This document shows positions 33,382 to 42,604 of a stretch of 64,000 nt of DNA, in pieces. Position 1 is the first letter of the stretch, and every line of letters starts with the position of its first letter. A model generated the notes under the pieces. That model searched no databases. It saw only the letters and a program-made list of their open reading frames with translations, and was not told the DNA's origin. Origin of the DNA: Terriglobales bacterium (GTDB taxonomy: Bacteria; Acidobacteriota; Terriglobia; Terriglobales; Acidobacteriaceae); NCBI GenBank assembly GCA_035487355.1, contig DATHMF010000002.1, positions 1 to 64,000 on the forward strand, in the 5' to 3' direction. The position numbers and the translations under genes are program-made.

Positions 33382-34578
33382 GTGAATAGCAATACAAAAA
33401 CGATGTTGACGCAACCAACCGGACAGGCGAAGGCAGATGAGCCGAAAGAGTTACGTTGGCAAGCTCATGCCGGCAAGGTCCGTGCGTACAGCATGGTATT
33501 TGCGCTGATTGCTCTGTGGATCATCTTTACCGTGGTGACGGATGGCATTTTTCTCGGGGCGCGCAACTTTTCCAATTTGATCCGGCAAACCGCGGTCACC
33601 GGCATTCTTTCTGTCGGCATGGTGATGGTGATTATCACCGGTCAAATTGATCTTTCCGTCGGCTCGATTGTTGGGCTCTCAGGTATGGCTGCTGTGCTGG
33701 TACAAGTCTCTCTGGGTTGGGGCCTTGTTCCTTCTTTGCTTACTGGCATCATGGTGGGCCTCGCCATTGGCGCTCTTCAAGGATGGCTCGCTGCCTATGC
33801 ACGAGTGCCTTCGTTCATCGTAACTTTAGGCGGATTGCTGGTGTGGCGCGGAGTGGCGAAGGGCATCAGTGGGGGCAACACTTATCCCATCGCGGTGCAC
33901 TCCTTCAAGGCGTTGGGCCAATCGTATCTGAGCCAGACGTCGGGGATCGTCTTGATGGTGCTGGCCGTTGTTGCCACCATCGCGCTTGTCTTCCACCGAA
34001 ACACAATGCGCAAGCGTCATGGTCTGGAACCATGGACGACCGGCCTGGCGGTTCGCATCCTGCTGCCTTCCGCACTCATCGTCGGTTTTGTAGTTGCGCT
34101 GAATGCATATGCAGGCGTACCGATCCCCGTTCTCATTTTCGTAACTGTGGCGTTAGTTGGGGCCTTCGCAACCCAGAACACAACATTCGGCCGGTACTTA
34201 TATGCCGTAGGAGGCAATCCAGAGGCGGCGAAATTCTCAGGCATCAACCTGCGCGGACATGTGCTCGCGACGTTTTGTATTCTCGGCGCTTTATCGGGAA
34301 TCGCAGGAATCATTTATACGGCGCGTGTCGGCAGCGCCGGACCGGATGCAGGCACGCTGCTTGAGTTGGATGCGATCGCAGCTTGCGTCATCGGAGGTGC
34401 AAGCTTAATGGGAGGCAGGGGAAGTGTCTTAGGCGCATGTTTAGGTGCTTTATTCATGGCGAGTCTCGACAACGGAATGTCGTTGAAGAACGTTCCCGAT
34501 TTTACCCAGGATATTGTTAAGGGTTCCATTCTGGTGGTTGCGGTTGGTTTAGATGTTTTTGGAAGGCGGAAGGACTGA
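33382..34578 (+). CDS. xylH: D-xylose ABC transporter, permease
   Basis: This 398-residue membrane protein of the BPD_transp_2 type has about ten to twelve transmembrane segments. It contains the family motif GQIDLSVGSIVGLSGM, then VPSFIVTLGGLLVWRGVA, AVGGNPEAAKFSGIN and the ASLMGGRGSVLGACLGALFMASLDNGMSL block. The reading frame starts at GTG 33382, ten bases after xylG, with GAGAGG close upstream. Its stop codon overlaps the ribosome-binding region of xylB, consistent with a tightly coupled operon. Confidence 0.93.
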   Translation: MNSNTKTMLTQPTGQAKADEPKELRWQAHAGKVRAYSMVFALIALWIIFTVVTDGIFLGARNFSNLIRQTAVTGILSVGMVMVIITGQIDLSVGSIVGLSGMAAVLVQVSLGWGLVPSLLTGIMVGLAIGALQGWLAAYARVPSFIVTLGGLLVWRGVAKGISGGNTYPIAVHSFKALGQSYLSQTSGIVLMVLAVVATIALVFHRNTMRKRHGLEPWTTGLAVRILLPSALIVGFVVALNAYAGVPIPVLIFVTVALVGAFATQNTTFGRYLYAVGGNPEAAKFSGINLRGHVLATFCILGALSGIAGIIYTARVGSAGPDAGTLLELDAIAACVIGGASLMGGRGSVLGACLGALFMASLDNGMSLKNVPDFTQDIVKGSILVVAVGLDVFGRRKD

Positions 34579-34582
34579 ACGT

Positions 34583-36088
34583 ATGCCAATGTACGTTCTC
34601 GGCATTGATATTGGCACGGGCGGCACACGCGCTGTGATTATGGATGACCGCGGCAGCATCGTCGCCTCTGCCACGGCAGAACACGAACCCTTCGCGTCTC
34701 CGAAGATTGGCTGGGCCGAGCAGCAGCCAGAGGATTGGTGGCGGGCTGCGCGTCTTGCCGTGCGCCAGGCGATTGCTCAGGGAAAGCTGCAGAAAGAACA
34801 GATCGCTTGTGTTGGATTCTCGGGACAGATGCATGGCGCCGTTATGCTCGATAGTTTTGATCAAGTTGTCAGGCCCGCGCTGATCTGGTGTGATGTGCGC
34901 ACCGGGAAACAATGCCAGGAGCTCAGCCAGCAAATTGGTTTCGAGCGGCTCATTCAGCTCACCTGCAATCCGCCTCTGGCGAACTTCACTCTCACGAAGT
35001 TTTTATGGACGCGAGAGAATGAACCGGAAAATTGGAGCAGAGTGCGCTCGGTCATGCTCCCGAAAGATTACGTCCGCTTCAGGCTTACAGGAGAGCGGGC
35101 CATTGATGTTGCCGATGCCTCCGGCACTCTCATGCTCGATGTGGCACGGCGTCAGTGGTCAGCAGAGGTCTTACATGCTGTTGGAATTGATCGAGCAATT
35201 TTGCCTGACTTGTATGAATCACCTGAGATTTGTGGAAAAGTTTCTGCCAAGGGTGCTGAAGAAACCGGCTTGGCCGCCGGCACACCGGTGGTGGCCGGAG
35301 CGGGAGACCAGGCGGCGGGCGCTGTAGGTATGGGAATCGTTGCTCCCGGCGTAGTGAGTGCCACGATTGGGACCTCAGGGGTTGTTTTTGCGGCTACGGA
35401 TCGTCCGGCGCTCGATCCGGCAGGCCGTTTGCATACCTTCTGTCACGCGATTCCAGGCCGATGGCATGTGATGGGAGTGACCCAGGCCGCGGGACTTTCC
35501 CTGCGATGGTTTCGCGACACCTTCATGAGCGCGTGGGCACAAGATGGAGCAGACCCATATGAACGGCTCACAGCGGAAGCCGCAACGACACCGGCCGGTG
35601 CAGATGGGCTTCTGTGGGCTCCGTATCTGATGGGTGAACGGACACCGCATCTTGATCCGAACGCACGCGGAGTCCTGGTGGGGCTGACGGCTTCACACAC
35701 ACGCGCGCACGTCGTACGGGCCATTCTTGAAGGCGTGGCTTTTAGTTTGAAAGACACATTCACAATTTTCAGCGAGATGAACTTGCCGGTGAAGCGTATT
35801 CGGCTGGGTGGTGGAGGAGCAAGGTCTTCCTTATGGCGGCAGATTCAGGCTGACGTGTACGGCGATGAGGCAGAAATCGTCGAAGCCGAGGAGGGCGCGG
35901 CATACGGAGCCGCCATTCTTGCTGGCGTAGGTGCAGGCCTATGGCCATCCGTAGACAAGGCATGCGAGTCAGTAGTGCGGGTTGCCAACCGCGTCCAGCC
36001 CAATGCGGCCCATGCTTCGGCGATGGAATCCAACTACGCAGCGTACCGTCGAATCTACCCGGCGATGAAATCTATTTTAAGTTCCTAG
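34583..36088 (+). CDS. xylB: Xylulokinase (FGGY family)
   Basis: This 501-residue kinase opens with the phosphate-1 motif [17 protein letters not shown]. It has the substrate-loop [13 protein letters not shown] typical of xylulokinases, [14 protein letters not shown], and the C-terminal adenosine motif [18 protein letters not shown]. It phosphorylates D-xylulose to xylulose 5-phosphate. ATG 34583 follows the xylH stop after four bases and has AAGGA about eight bases upstream. It sits between the transporter and xylA, so import and first metabolic steps are co-expressed. Confidence 0.93.
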   Translation: MPMYVLGIDIGTGGTRAVIMDDRGSIVASATAEHEPFASPKIGWAEQQPEDWWRAARLAVRQAIAQGKLQKEQIACVGFSGQMHGAVMLDSFDQVVRPALIWCDVRTGKQCQELSQQIGFERLIQLTCNPPLANFTLTKFLWTRENEPENWSRVRSVMLPKDYVRFRLTGERAIDVADASGTLMLDVARRQWSAEVLHAVGIDRAILPDLYESPEICGKVSAKGAEETGLAAGTPVVAGAGDQAAGAVGMGIVAPGVVSATIGTSGVVFAATDRPALDPAGRLHTFCHAIPGRWHVMGVTQAAGLSLRWFRDTFMSAWAQDGADPYERLTAEAATTPAGADGLLWAPYLMGERTPHLDPNARGVLVGLTASHTRAHVVRAILEGVAFSLKDTFTIFSEMNLPVKRIRLGGGGARSSLWRQIQADVYGDEAEIVEAEEGAAYGAAILAGVGAGLWPSVDKACESVVRVANRVQPNAAHASAMESNYAAYRRIYPAMKSILSS

Positions 36089-36098
36089 AGGCATTTTG

Positions 36099-37274
36099 AT
36101 GACTATGAGCACTGATCAGTATCAACCAAAACCGGAAGACAAATTTTCATTCGGGCTATGGACTGTAGGAAATCGCGGACGAGATCCCTTCGGAGATTTT
36201 GTGCGGCCCCCTATCTCTCCCGTGGATATCGTGGCCATGCTCAGTGAATTGGGCGCTTGGGGGGTGAATTTACACGACAACGATCTGGTGCCGATTGATG
36301 CGAGCGCGGCAGAGCGCGACCGCATCGTGCGCGAATTTAAGAAGGCGTGTAAAGAAAATGGGATTGTTGTGCCCATGGCGACGGTCTCGCTATTTTTCCA
36401 TCCGGTTTTTCGTGATGGGGCCTTTACCGCAAATGATCCTGAAGTGCGCGCCTATGCTTTACAAAAAACCATGCGCGCGATGGACCTGGGAGCAGAACTG
36501 GGCGCGAAGATCTTTGTGTTATGGGGTGGCCGTGAAGGCGTAGAAACCGATGCCTGCCGTCGTGCCGATGAGGCCATCCAACACCTGCGGGAAGCCATCA
36601 ACTATCTTTGCGAATACAACATTGATCGTGGATACGGATTCAAATTCGCGCTCGAAGCCAAACCCAATGAGCCGCGCGCAGACATTTATATGGCCACCAC
36701 CGGCCACTATCTGGGCTTTATTCCTACGCTCGATCATCCCGAGATGGTTGGCGTCAACCCTGAGGTTGCGCACGAACAGATGGCAGGGTTGAATTTCATG
36801 CACGGCGTTGCGCAGGCATGGGAAGCCGGCAAGCTTTTTCACATTGATCTCAACGACCAGATGCCGGGCCGCTACGATCAGGATTTGCGTTTTGGCTCGG
36901 CCAACCTCAAGTCTTCGTTCTGGCTGGTCAAGTTTCTGGAGGACGTCGGTTATGACGGACCCCGTCACTTTGATGCTCACGCCTATCGCACAGAAGATAG
37001 CGCCGGAGTAAAAGATTTTGCGTGCGGCTGCATGCGCACTTACTTGATTTTGAAAGAGAAGGCCGCACGCTGGAATGCGGACCGGGAGATTCAAGCAATT
37101 CTGAAAGAGATCTCAACCACTCCCAACAGCGTTCCGCAGACCGGGCGCTACTCGAAGCAAGGGGCCGCAGCTTTGCTGGCACATCATTTTGATAAAGACG
37201 CAATGGCAAAGAAACGATTGCCTTATGAACACCTCGACCAACTCACAATCGAAATTCTCACCGGAATACGATGA
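36099..37274 (+). CDS. xylA: Xylose isomerase
   Basis: This protein of about 391 residues is a short (class I, actinobacterial-like) xylose isomerase. Landmarks are [17 protein letters not shown], the catalytic-base loop [13 protein letters not shown], the metal and substrate stretches FVLWGGREG and [38 protein letters not shown] and FDAHAYR. It interconverts D-xylose and D-xylulose and needs Mg or Mn. ATG 36099, with GAGG seven bases upstream, is preferred over TTG 36096. It is the last gene of the xylFGHBA operon. Confidence 0.95.
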   Translation: MTMSTDQYQPKPEDKFSFGLWTVGNRGRDPFGDFVRPPISPVDIVAMLSELGAWGVNLHDNDLVPIDASAAERDRIVREFKKACKENGIVVPMATVSLFFHPVFRDGAFTANDPEVRAYALQKTMRAMDLGAELGAKIFVLWGGREGVETDACRRADEAIQHLREAINYLCEYNIDRGYGFKFALEAKPNEPRADIYMATTGHYLGFIPTLDHPEMVGVNPEVAHEQMAGLNFMHGVAQAWEAGKLFHIDLNDQMPGRYDQDLRFGSANLKSSFWLVKFLEDVGYDGPRHFDAHAYRTEDSAGVKDFACGCMRTYLILKEKAARWNADREIQAILKEISTTPNSVPQTGRYSKQGAAALLAHHFDKDAMAKKRLPYEHLDQLTIEILTGIR

Positions 37275-37307
37275 GCGACAACACACGGGAGTAGAGCAAC
37301 GTTTAGA

Positions 37308-37333
37308 AAAACTAAATCGACTTCTTTAGTTTT
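37308..37333. other. AT-rich inverted repeat after xylA
   Basis: AAAACTAAA and TTTAGTTTT form a perfect nine-base inverted repeat around an eight-base loop, 34 bp after the xylA stop codon. It could be a weak terminator or an operator for the receptor gene downstream; there is no GC clamp. Confidence 0.4.
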
Positions 37334-37476
37334 ACTGGATTGACTGTTCATAACGAATAACCTACCGTCCTAGCCGAGCAGTAATTTCCGCGATCGCATG
37401 ACCGCGCCCGCAACTTCGGGGGCGAGAGGTCTTCGAGGCGGGTGTGTGTATTTTTCAACGTGGGGGAGGGTTAATC

Positions 37477-40400
37477 GTGAATAGACTTATCAGCTTTTTC
37501 ATCCTGTTGTCAGTCATTCTGTATACAGGAGCAGCGAGCGCGCAGGAAACGCGTGCCACACTCAGTGGTCTGGTAACAGATCCTTCATCAGCGCCGGTTG
37601 TGGGTGCAAAGATCACCGTCATAGAAATTCGTACCGGCACGAAGACGGCGACGGTTTCCGACAATGCCGGGCAATACACCGTTCCTTTTTTGCCCCCGGG
37701 CGATTATGAAATCAACGCCGAGGCCCAGGGGTTTAAGCAATTCGTTCACCGGGCAGTGCACATTGAATCGGGCAGCCATCCTGTCATTGATATCCGGCTT
37801 CAGATTGGCAACAACACCGAATCAGTGACCGTAACTGCGGAAACCCCGCTGATCAATTCAGCCGATGCTTCGATTGGCCAGGGCATGACCACGCAGCAGG
37901 TGGAAGATTTCCCGCTGAATGGCCGCAACCCGATGATGGTGACACAACTGGCCATCGGCGTCATCGCCACCGGCAATCCTACGCTGGTGCACCCATTCGA
38001 CAATGGTGCAGCTTCGGGATGGAGCATGGGAGGAACGCCTGCGCAGACTGCTGAAATCCTTATGGATGGAGCGCCGAATGCCACGTGGGACAATCGCGCC
38101 GCCTACTCTCCGCCCCAGGAAGCGGTGCAGGAAGTGAAAGTCAAGGCCTTCAACACTGACGCCGCTTTTGGCCATACCGGCAGCGGCACCATCAATGAGG
38201 TCATGAAGACGGGCACGAACAAATTACATGGTTCGGCGTACGGATTTGCCCAGCCTTCCTGGGCATCAGCCAACAGTTTCTTTAATAACCGAAACAACGT
38301 CGCCCGGCCCAACACGAATTTCAATCAATATGGGCTGACGGCCGGCGGCCCGGTGATCGTGCCCAAGCTGTACAACGGTCGCAACAAGCTGTTTTGGTTT
38401 TTCGCGTGGGAGGTGCTCAAGGACGGCCAGCCCAACCCAAAGCTGCTGACCGTGCCGACGAGCGCAGAGCGGCAAGGCGACTTTTCATCTTTGCTGACCC
38501 TCGGCAGCCAAAGCGTTCAAATTTACAACCCGTACAGTGGAACGCTTAGCGGCACAAAGGTCAATCGCAAGCCCTTTATGTGCGATGCGAGTGGTAACCC
38601 ATTAGCTCCTAATATGACCCCGGGGCCGACTTTCGGAACACAGGCCAGTGGCATACCATGCAACAAGATCCCACAGCAACTGCTCAACCCGGTTGCTTTG
38701 GCGTATCTGAAGTTTTATCCGCAGCCCAATGTTACCGGAACTGCGACAGGGTATTCGAATTACGCTAACACCGCGACCACCAATGACGATTACAGCAACG
38801 AGTTGGGCCGTTTGGATTGGACCATGAGCGAGCGCAGCCGGCTGGCATTTAACGTCCGCCACAACTCCGAGTTCCAATCGAAGAACAACTATTTTCTGAA
38901 CAACACGACCGGTTCCGACCTGCAGCGCAACAACTGGGGCGCGACCGCCGACGAGGTCTTCATTATTAATCCCAGCACAGTGCTGAATGTGCGCGCGAAC
39001 TACACTCGGTTGAACGAGTTCCATCCATCGCCCAGCGCCGGCTTCGACCCGACGAAACTCGGTTTCCCGTCGAACATTACAAGCACCAGCCAGTACCTGC
39101 AGTTACCGGCGATCAGCTTCGGCTCGAGTTGCGGCAACGATACCACGCAGGCAGCGAGCTTCGACTGTTTCAGCGGGACCGGCTCAGACCGGATACCTTC
39201 ACAGTCCTATCAATTGTTTGGAGATGTGCAGAAGCAGTTGAGCTCGCATTCACTGAGGTTCGGGGTTGACGCCCGGCAGTACAAGCTGGATGCCCAGAGT
39301 TTCGGCGCCGCCACAGGAAGCTACAGCTTCGCGGGGATAGGTGCCACGAACTCATGGACAAACGGACCCACGGCTTCCACGGCCCCGGGATTTGGCCAGG
39401 ATTTCGCGGCGTTCCTTCTGGGCTTGCCCACCAGCGGCACGTACAACCTGAGCAGCCGGGGCACTTACACCGGCTACTATTATGGATTGTTCGTACAAGA
39501 TGACTGGCGTATCAGGAAGAACCTGACGATCAATTTAGGCCTGCGCTACGATCATGACACCCCGTACTCGGAGAAGCTTGGGCGCACAGTAAACGGTTTT
39601 GCCTCCACTGCGACGAACCCGCTTGCTGCCGCCGCTGTTCCCGCTTACAACAGCAAGCCCATCCCTCAGATCCCAGTGGGCAGTTTCAACGTGCCGGGAG
39701 GGTTAACGTTTGCCAGTCCCAGCGATGGCTCGATCTACAGCAACACCTCGCATCTGGTGAGCCCTCGGGTTGGTTTCGCATGGTCGCCAGACTTATTTAA
39801 CGGAAAAACTGTTATTCGCGGCGGTTTTGGAGTCTTTGTGCAGCCCATCGCCCTATCGAATCTGGCTCCCACCGGCGCCTACTCCAGCAGCCCGGTTCTC
39901 ACGCAAGAGGGCTTCAGCCAAACCACACAGCTAGCGGTCCCCAGCAACTTCTTGTTGCCGACTACCACGCTGAGCAACCCGTTTCCAGTAATCGTGCAGC
40001 CGGCGGGTTCGGCGGCCGGCTTAGCGACCTTCAACGGCCAGAGTATTGATTTTCTCGCCCCCAATGCTAAGAATCCCTATTCAGAGCGTTGGACATTTGG
40101 CATCCAACAGTCGGTTACGCCGAATCTGCTGTTCGAGATTGCCTATATCGGCAACCACTCTGTGCATCTTCCTATCGCACTCACGCAGCTCAACGGCATT
40201 CCGCGCGCCTACTTGAGTACACTGCCATACCGCGACCAGGCGCTAATCAATTCGTTGACCGCAAACACCCCCAATCCGTTTGCAGGATTGATCCCGAATG
40301 TTGCGAGCTTCAATGGCGCGACTATAGCAGTGCGGCAGTTGCTGGCCCCGTTTCCACAATACCCCGTCGCTGATTCAACCAGTTTCAGCTCAGGCGTGGT

Positions 40401-41172
40401 TGAGCACAATGCCAGTCTGGGCAGTTCGTCCTTCAATAGTCTCAACGTGCGCGTGGAAAAGCGGATGTCACACGGACTGCAATTGGTAACGACTTATATC
40501 TGGTCGAAGCTGATTGAGCGGGACGAGTGGCTTAACAACACCGACCCGGCGCCAGAGAGGCGGATTTCCCCCTTCGATCACAGCCACCGCTTCATCACCG
40601 CGGTGAACTATGACCTGCCGATCGGCAACGGAAAATTGTTGAATCTAGGTTCCGGTTGGATGGATAAGGTCCTGGGCGGCTGGAGGATCAACGGCATTTA
40701 CACCTACCAGACGGGCGCGCCGATCGTCTTCATGAACGGCAGCACCACCAATCCGGGCGACTATTCGTTGTGCAGCGTAGCCGTCACTGCCGTCGGGAGC
40801 TGTCCAGCGTCTGCCACATTTTTTACAGCTCCTTTACTTCTGAACAACCGGCAAACGGTTGGGACCGCCTTCGATACGTCTCATTTCGCGACGCTGACGA
40901 ACTACCAGTTCCAATTTCATCTCCGTACCTTGCCCACAACCTTCAGTAATCTGAGGCAGGATGGAACGAACAACCTGGATGCTTCGATTATCAAGAGATT
41001 CGCCATGACCGAGCGGGTATACATACAGTTGCGCTTGGAGGCCTTCAACCTCCTGAACCATCCCACGTTTGGTGCTCCGAACCTGCAAGCGACCAGCACC
41101 AGCTTCGGTATCATCAACACCCAGGCCAACAGGCCGCGGCAGCTTCAGTTTGGAGCGAGGTTTGTATTCTAG
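37477..41172 (+). CDS. TonB-dependent receptor, Oar-like, copy 2 (xylan locus)
   Basis: This 1,231-residue outer-membrane receptor has a signal peptide (FFILLSVILYTGAASAQ), a carboxypeptidase-regulatory-like domain (ATLSGLVTDPSSAPVVGAKI through GDYEINAEAQGFKQ), and a plug with TTQQVEDFPLNGRNPMMVTQ. A long barrel ends with LQFGARFVF. GTG 37477 is chosen as start because GGGGGAGGG lies just upstream and the hydrophobic signal follows at once. Its position between xylA and the GH10 xylanase points to import of xylo-oligosaccharides across the outer membrane; the ligand is not proven. Confidence 0.9.
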   Translation: MNRLISFFILLSVILYTGAASAQETRATLSGLVTDPSSAPVVGAKITVIEIRTGTKTATVSDNAGQYTVPFLPPGDYEINAEAQGFKQFVHRAVHIESGSHPVIDIRLQIGNNTESVTVTAETPLINSADASIGQGMTTQQVEDFPLNGRNPMMVTQLAIGVIATGNPTLVHPFDNGAASGWSMGGTPAQTAEILMDGAPNATWDNRAAYSPPQEAVQEVKVKAFNTDAAFGHTGSGTINEVMKTGTNKLHGSAYGFAQPSWASANSFFNNRNNVARPNTNFNQYGLTAGGPVIVPKLYNGRNKLFWFFAWEVLKDGQPNPKLLTVPTSAERQGDFSSLLTLGSQSVQIYNPYSGTLSGTKVNRKPFMCDASGNPLAPNMTPGPTFGTQASGIPCNKIPQQLLNPVALAYLKFYPQPNVTGTATGYSNYANTATTNDDYSNELGRLDWTMSERSRLAFNVRHNSEFQSKNNYFLNNTTGSDLQRNNWGATADEVFIINPSTVLNVRANYTRLNEFHPSPSAGFDPTKLGFPSNITSTSQYLQLPAISFGSSCGNDTTQAASFDCFSGTGSDRIPSQSYQLFGDVQKQLSSHSLRFGVDARQYKLDAQSFGAATGSYSFAGIGATNSWTNGPTASTAPGFGQDFAAFLLGLPTSGTYNLSSRGTYTGYYYGLFVQDDWRIRKNLTINLGLRYDHDTPYSEKLGRTVNGFASTATNPLAAAAVPAYNSKPIPQIPVGSFNVPGGLTFASPSDGSIYSNTSHLVSPRVGFAWSPDLFNGKTVIRGGFGVFVQPIALSNLAPTGAYSSSPVLTQEGFSQTTQLAVPSNFLLPTTTLSNPFPVIVQPAGSAAGLATFNGQSIDFLAPNAKNPYSERWTFGIQQSVTPNLLFEIAYIGNHSVHLPIALTQLNGIPRAYLSTLPYRDQALINSLTANTPNPFAGLIPNVASFNGATIAVRQLLAPFPQYPVADSTSFSSGVVEHNASLGSSSFNSLNVRVEKRMSHGLQLVTTYIWSKLIERDEWLNNTDPAPERRISPFDHSHRFITAVNYDLPIGNGKLLNLGSGWMDKVLGGWRINGIYTYQTGAPIVFMNGSTTNPGDYSLCSVAVTAVGSCPASATFFTAPLLLNNRQTVGTAFDTSHFATLTNYQFQFHLRTLPTTFSNLRQDGTNNLDASIIKRFAMTERVYIQLRLEAFNLLNHPTFGAPNLQATSTSFGIINTQANRPRQLQFGARFVF

Positions 41173-41292
41173 CTGTCTATTCCCAGCGGGCCTGGGGTGA
41201 GGAGAAATAAGGTCACACAAAGTACCTGAGAAATATCGCATCCAGATTTGAGGTCGCGCGCACGTAATGTGCGCGCGATTTATTTTGGTGGC

Positions 41293-41377
41293 TCTCCATG
41301 CCTGCAGATTTGCAACCCGGCTGGTCCGTGGTACTATACCAGCGCCGTTAACGTACACGGTAAAGGATTTTTGAGTG
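41293..41377 (+). promoter_or_regulatory. Duplicated promoter/operator module, copy 2 (before GH10 xylanase)
   Basis: This is the second copy of the block at 30623-30707. The -35 TTGCAA (41310-41315), the -10 TACTAT (41332-41337) with 16-bp spacing, and the operator CCGTTAACGTACACGG (41345-41360) are all identical to copy 1. The nine differences fall outside these elements. This predicts shared control of xylose uptake and xylan cleavage. Confidence 0.78.
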
Positions 41378-42549
41378 TGACGAACCTGGTTTTCGCAGCC
41401 CAACCGGGCATTTTGATGTCGACTCTGCTCATGGGTTGTATGTGTTTCCTGCTGCCGTCACGTTCGTGTCAAACAGCGGCACTGACACCGCTTCAAATCC
41501 AGGACAATATCCCATCGGTCTATCAAACTTTCACAGACTACTTTCCCATTGGTGCTGCCATCTGGCGCGGTGACATCACCGGCCCGCACAGCGACTTGTT
41601 GAAGAAGCACTTCAACAGCATCACAACCGAGAACGACATGAAATGGAAATCCATCGAGCCTGCCGAGGGCGCATTCGACTTTGCGGCTGCCGATGCCCTG
41701 GTTGCCTTCGCAAAGGCCGATCACATGAGAATCAGAGGGCATACATTGTTGTGGCACAAGCAGAATCCTGCCTGGCTGTTCAAGGATGCGAACGGCCGCG
41801 ACATGCAGCCCACAGCAGAGAACAAGGTGCTGCTGCTCAAACGTCTCGAGAACCACATCCGCGCCGTAGTTTCACATTACAAAGATGATGTGTATGCCTG
41901 GGACGTGGTCAATGAGGTCATTGATCCCAAAGAACCCGATGGCTTTCGTCGAACCAGGTGGTTCCTGATCACCGGTACCAACTACATTGATACCGCATTC
42001 CGTACCGCCCACAAGATTGCGCCCAATGCCAAGCTGTACATCAATGACTACGATACGACTGATCCGGCGAAGCGAACATTTCTCTATAACCTGGTTCGCG
42101 ATCTAAAAAGCCGGGGCGTGCCCATCAACGGCGTCGGACATCAGATGCACAGCAATATAGGTTATCCGTCCGCCGATGCAATCGTGGAAACAGTGAACAT
42201 GTTTTCCGGATTGGGAATGGATAACCAGATCACAGAACTGGACATTAGCATTTACAAAGATTCCACCAGCAGCTACAGAGACGTGCCGGAAGAAATTCTG
42301 GTCCAGCAGGGCTACCGCTATAGGGACTTGTTCCAGGCGTTCCGCAAGTTGAAAGGCAAAATCAGCGCAGTTACATTTTGGGGCGAGGCGGATGATCACA
42401 CTTGGTTGAAGAAGTTCCCGATTCAACGGCTTGACCTGCCACTACTATTCGATGAGCAATTGCAGGCCAAGCCTGCCTATTGGGGTGTGGTAGAGCCTTC
42501 ACGGCTGCCGGCGCCCGCCAGTTCAAAACCAGCGGGAATTGTCAGATGA
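41377..42549 (+). CDS. Secreted GH10 endo-beta-1,4-xylanase
   Basis: The enzyme of about 390 residues has a hydrophobic leader (ILMSTLLMGCMCFLLPSRSC) with a possible lipobox-like cysteine. The GH10 barrel shows FNSITTENDMKWKSIEPAEG, RIRGHTLLWHKQNPAW, acid/base E180 in AWDVVNEVID, and nucleophile E287 in ITELDIS (numbered from 41377). It cleaves the xylan backbone into xylo-oligosaccharides. The frame is open back to 41248, but that part overlaps the promoter module, so the start is placed at GTG 41377 with AAAGGA about nine bases upstream; ATG 41416 is an alternative. It is followed after 55 bp by the GH67 gene. Confidence 0.92.
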   Translation: MTNLVFAAQPGILMSTLLMGCMCFLLPSRSCQTAALTPLQIQDNIPSVYQTFTDYFPIGAAIWRGDITGPHSDLLKKHFNSITTENDMKWKSIEPAEGAFDFAAADALVAFAKADHMRIRGHTLLWHKQNPAWLFKDANGRDMQPTAENKVLLLKRLENHIRAVVSHYKDDVYAWDVVNEVIDPKEPDGFRRTRWFLITGTNYIDTAFRTAHKIAPNAKLYINDYDTTDPAKRTFLYNLVRDLKSRGVPINGVGHQMHSNIGYPSADAIVETVNMFSGLGMDNQITELDISIYKDSTSSYRDVPEEILVQQGYRYRDLFQAFRKLKGKISAVTFWGEADDHTWLKKFPIQRLDLPLLFDEQLQAKPAYWGVVEPSRLPAPASSKPAGIVR

Positions 42550-42604
42550 GGCAACCGGCATACGTAACTCCGCTCGCAACGATTACTCCGCGTGAGGTGA
42601 ATTC

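Noticed and set aside
37308..37333. AAAACTAAA/TTTAGTTTT repeat as another ROK operator
   Set aside because: The half-sites are everted relative to the TAGTTC...CAAACTA sites before the ROK gene, so it is not the same motif.
41248..41376. Longer xylanase N-terminus from 41248
   Set aside because: That stretch contains the promoter, operator and leader duplicated from the xylF region.
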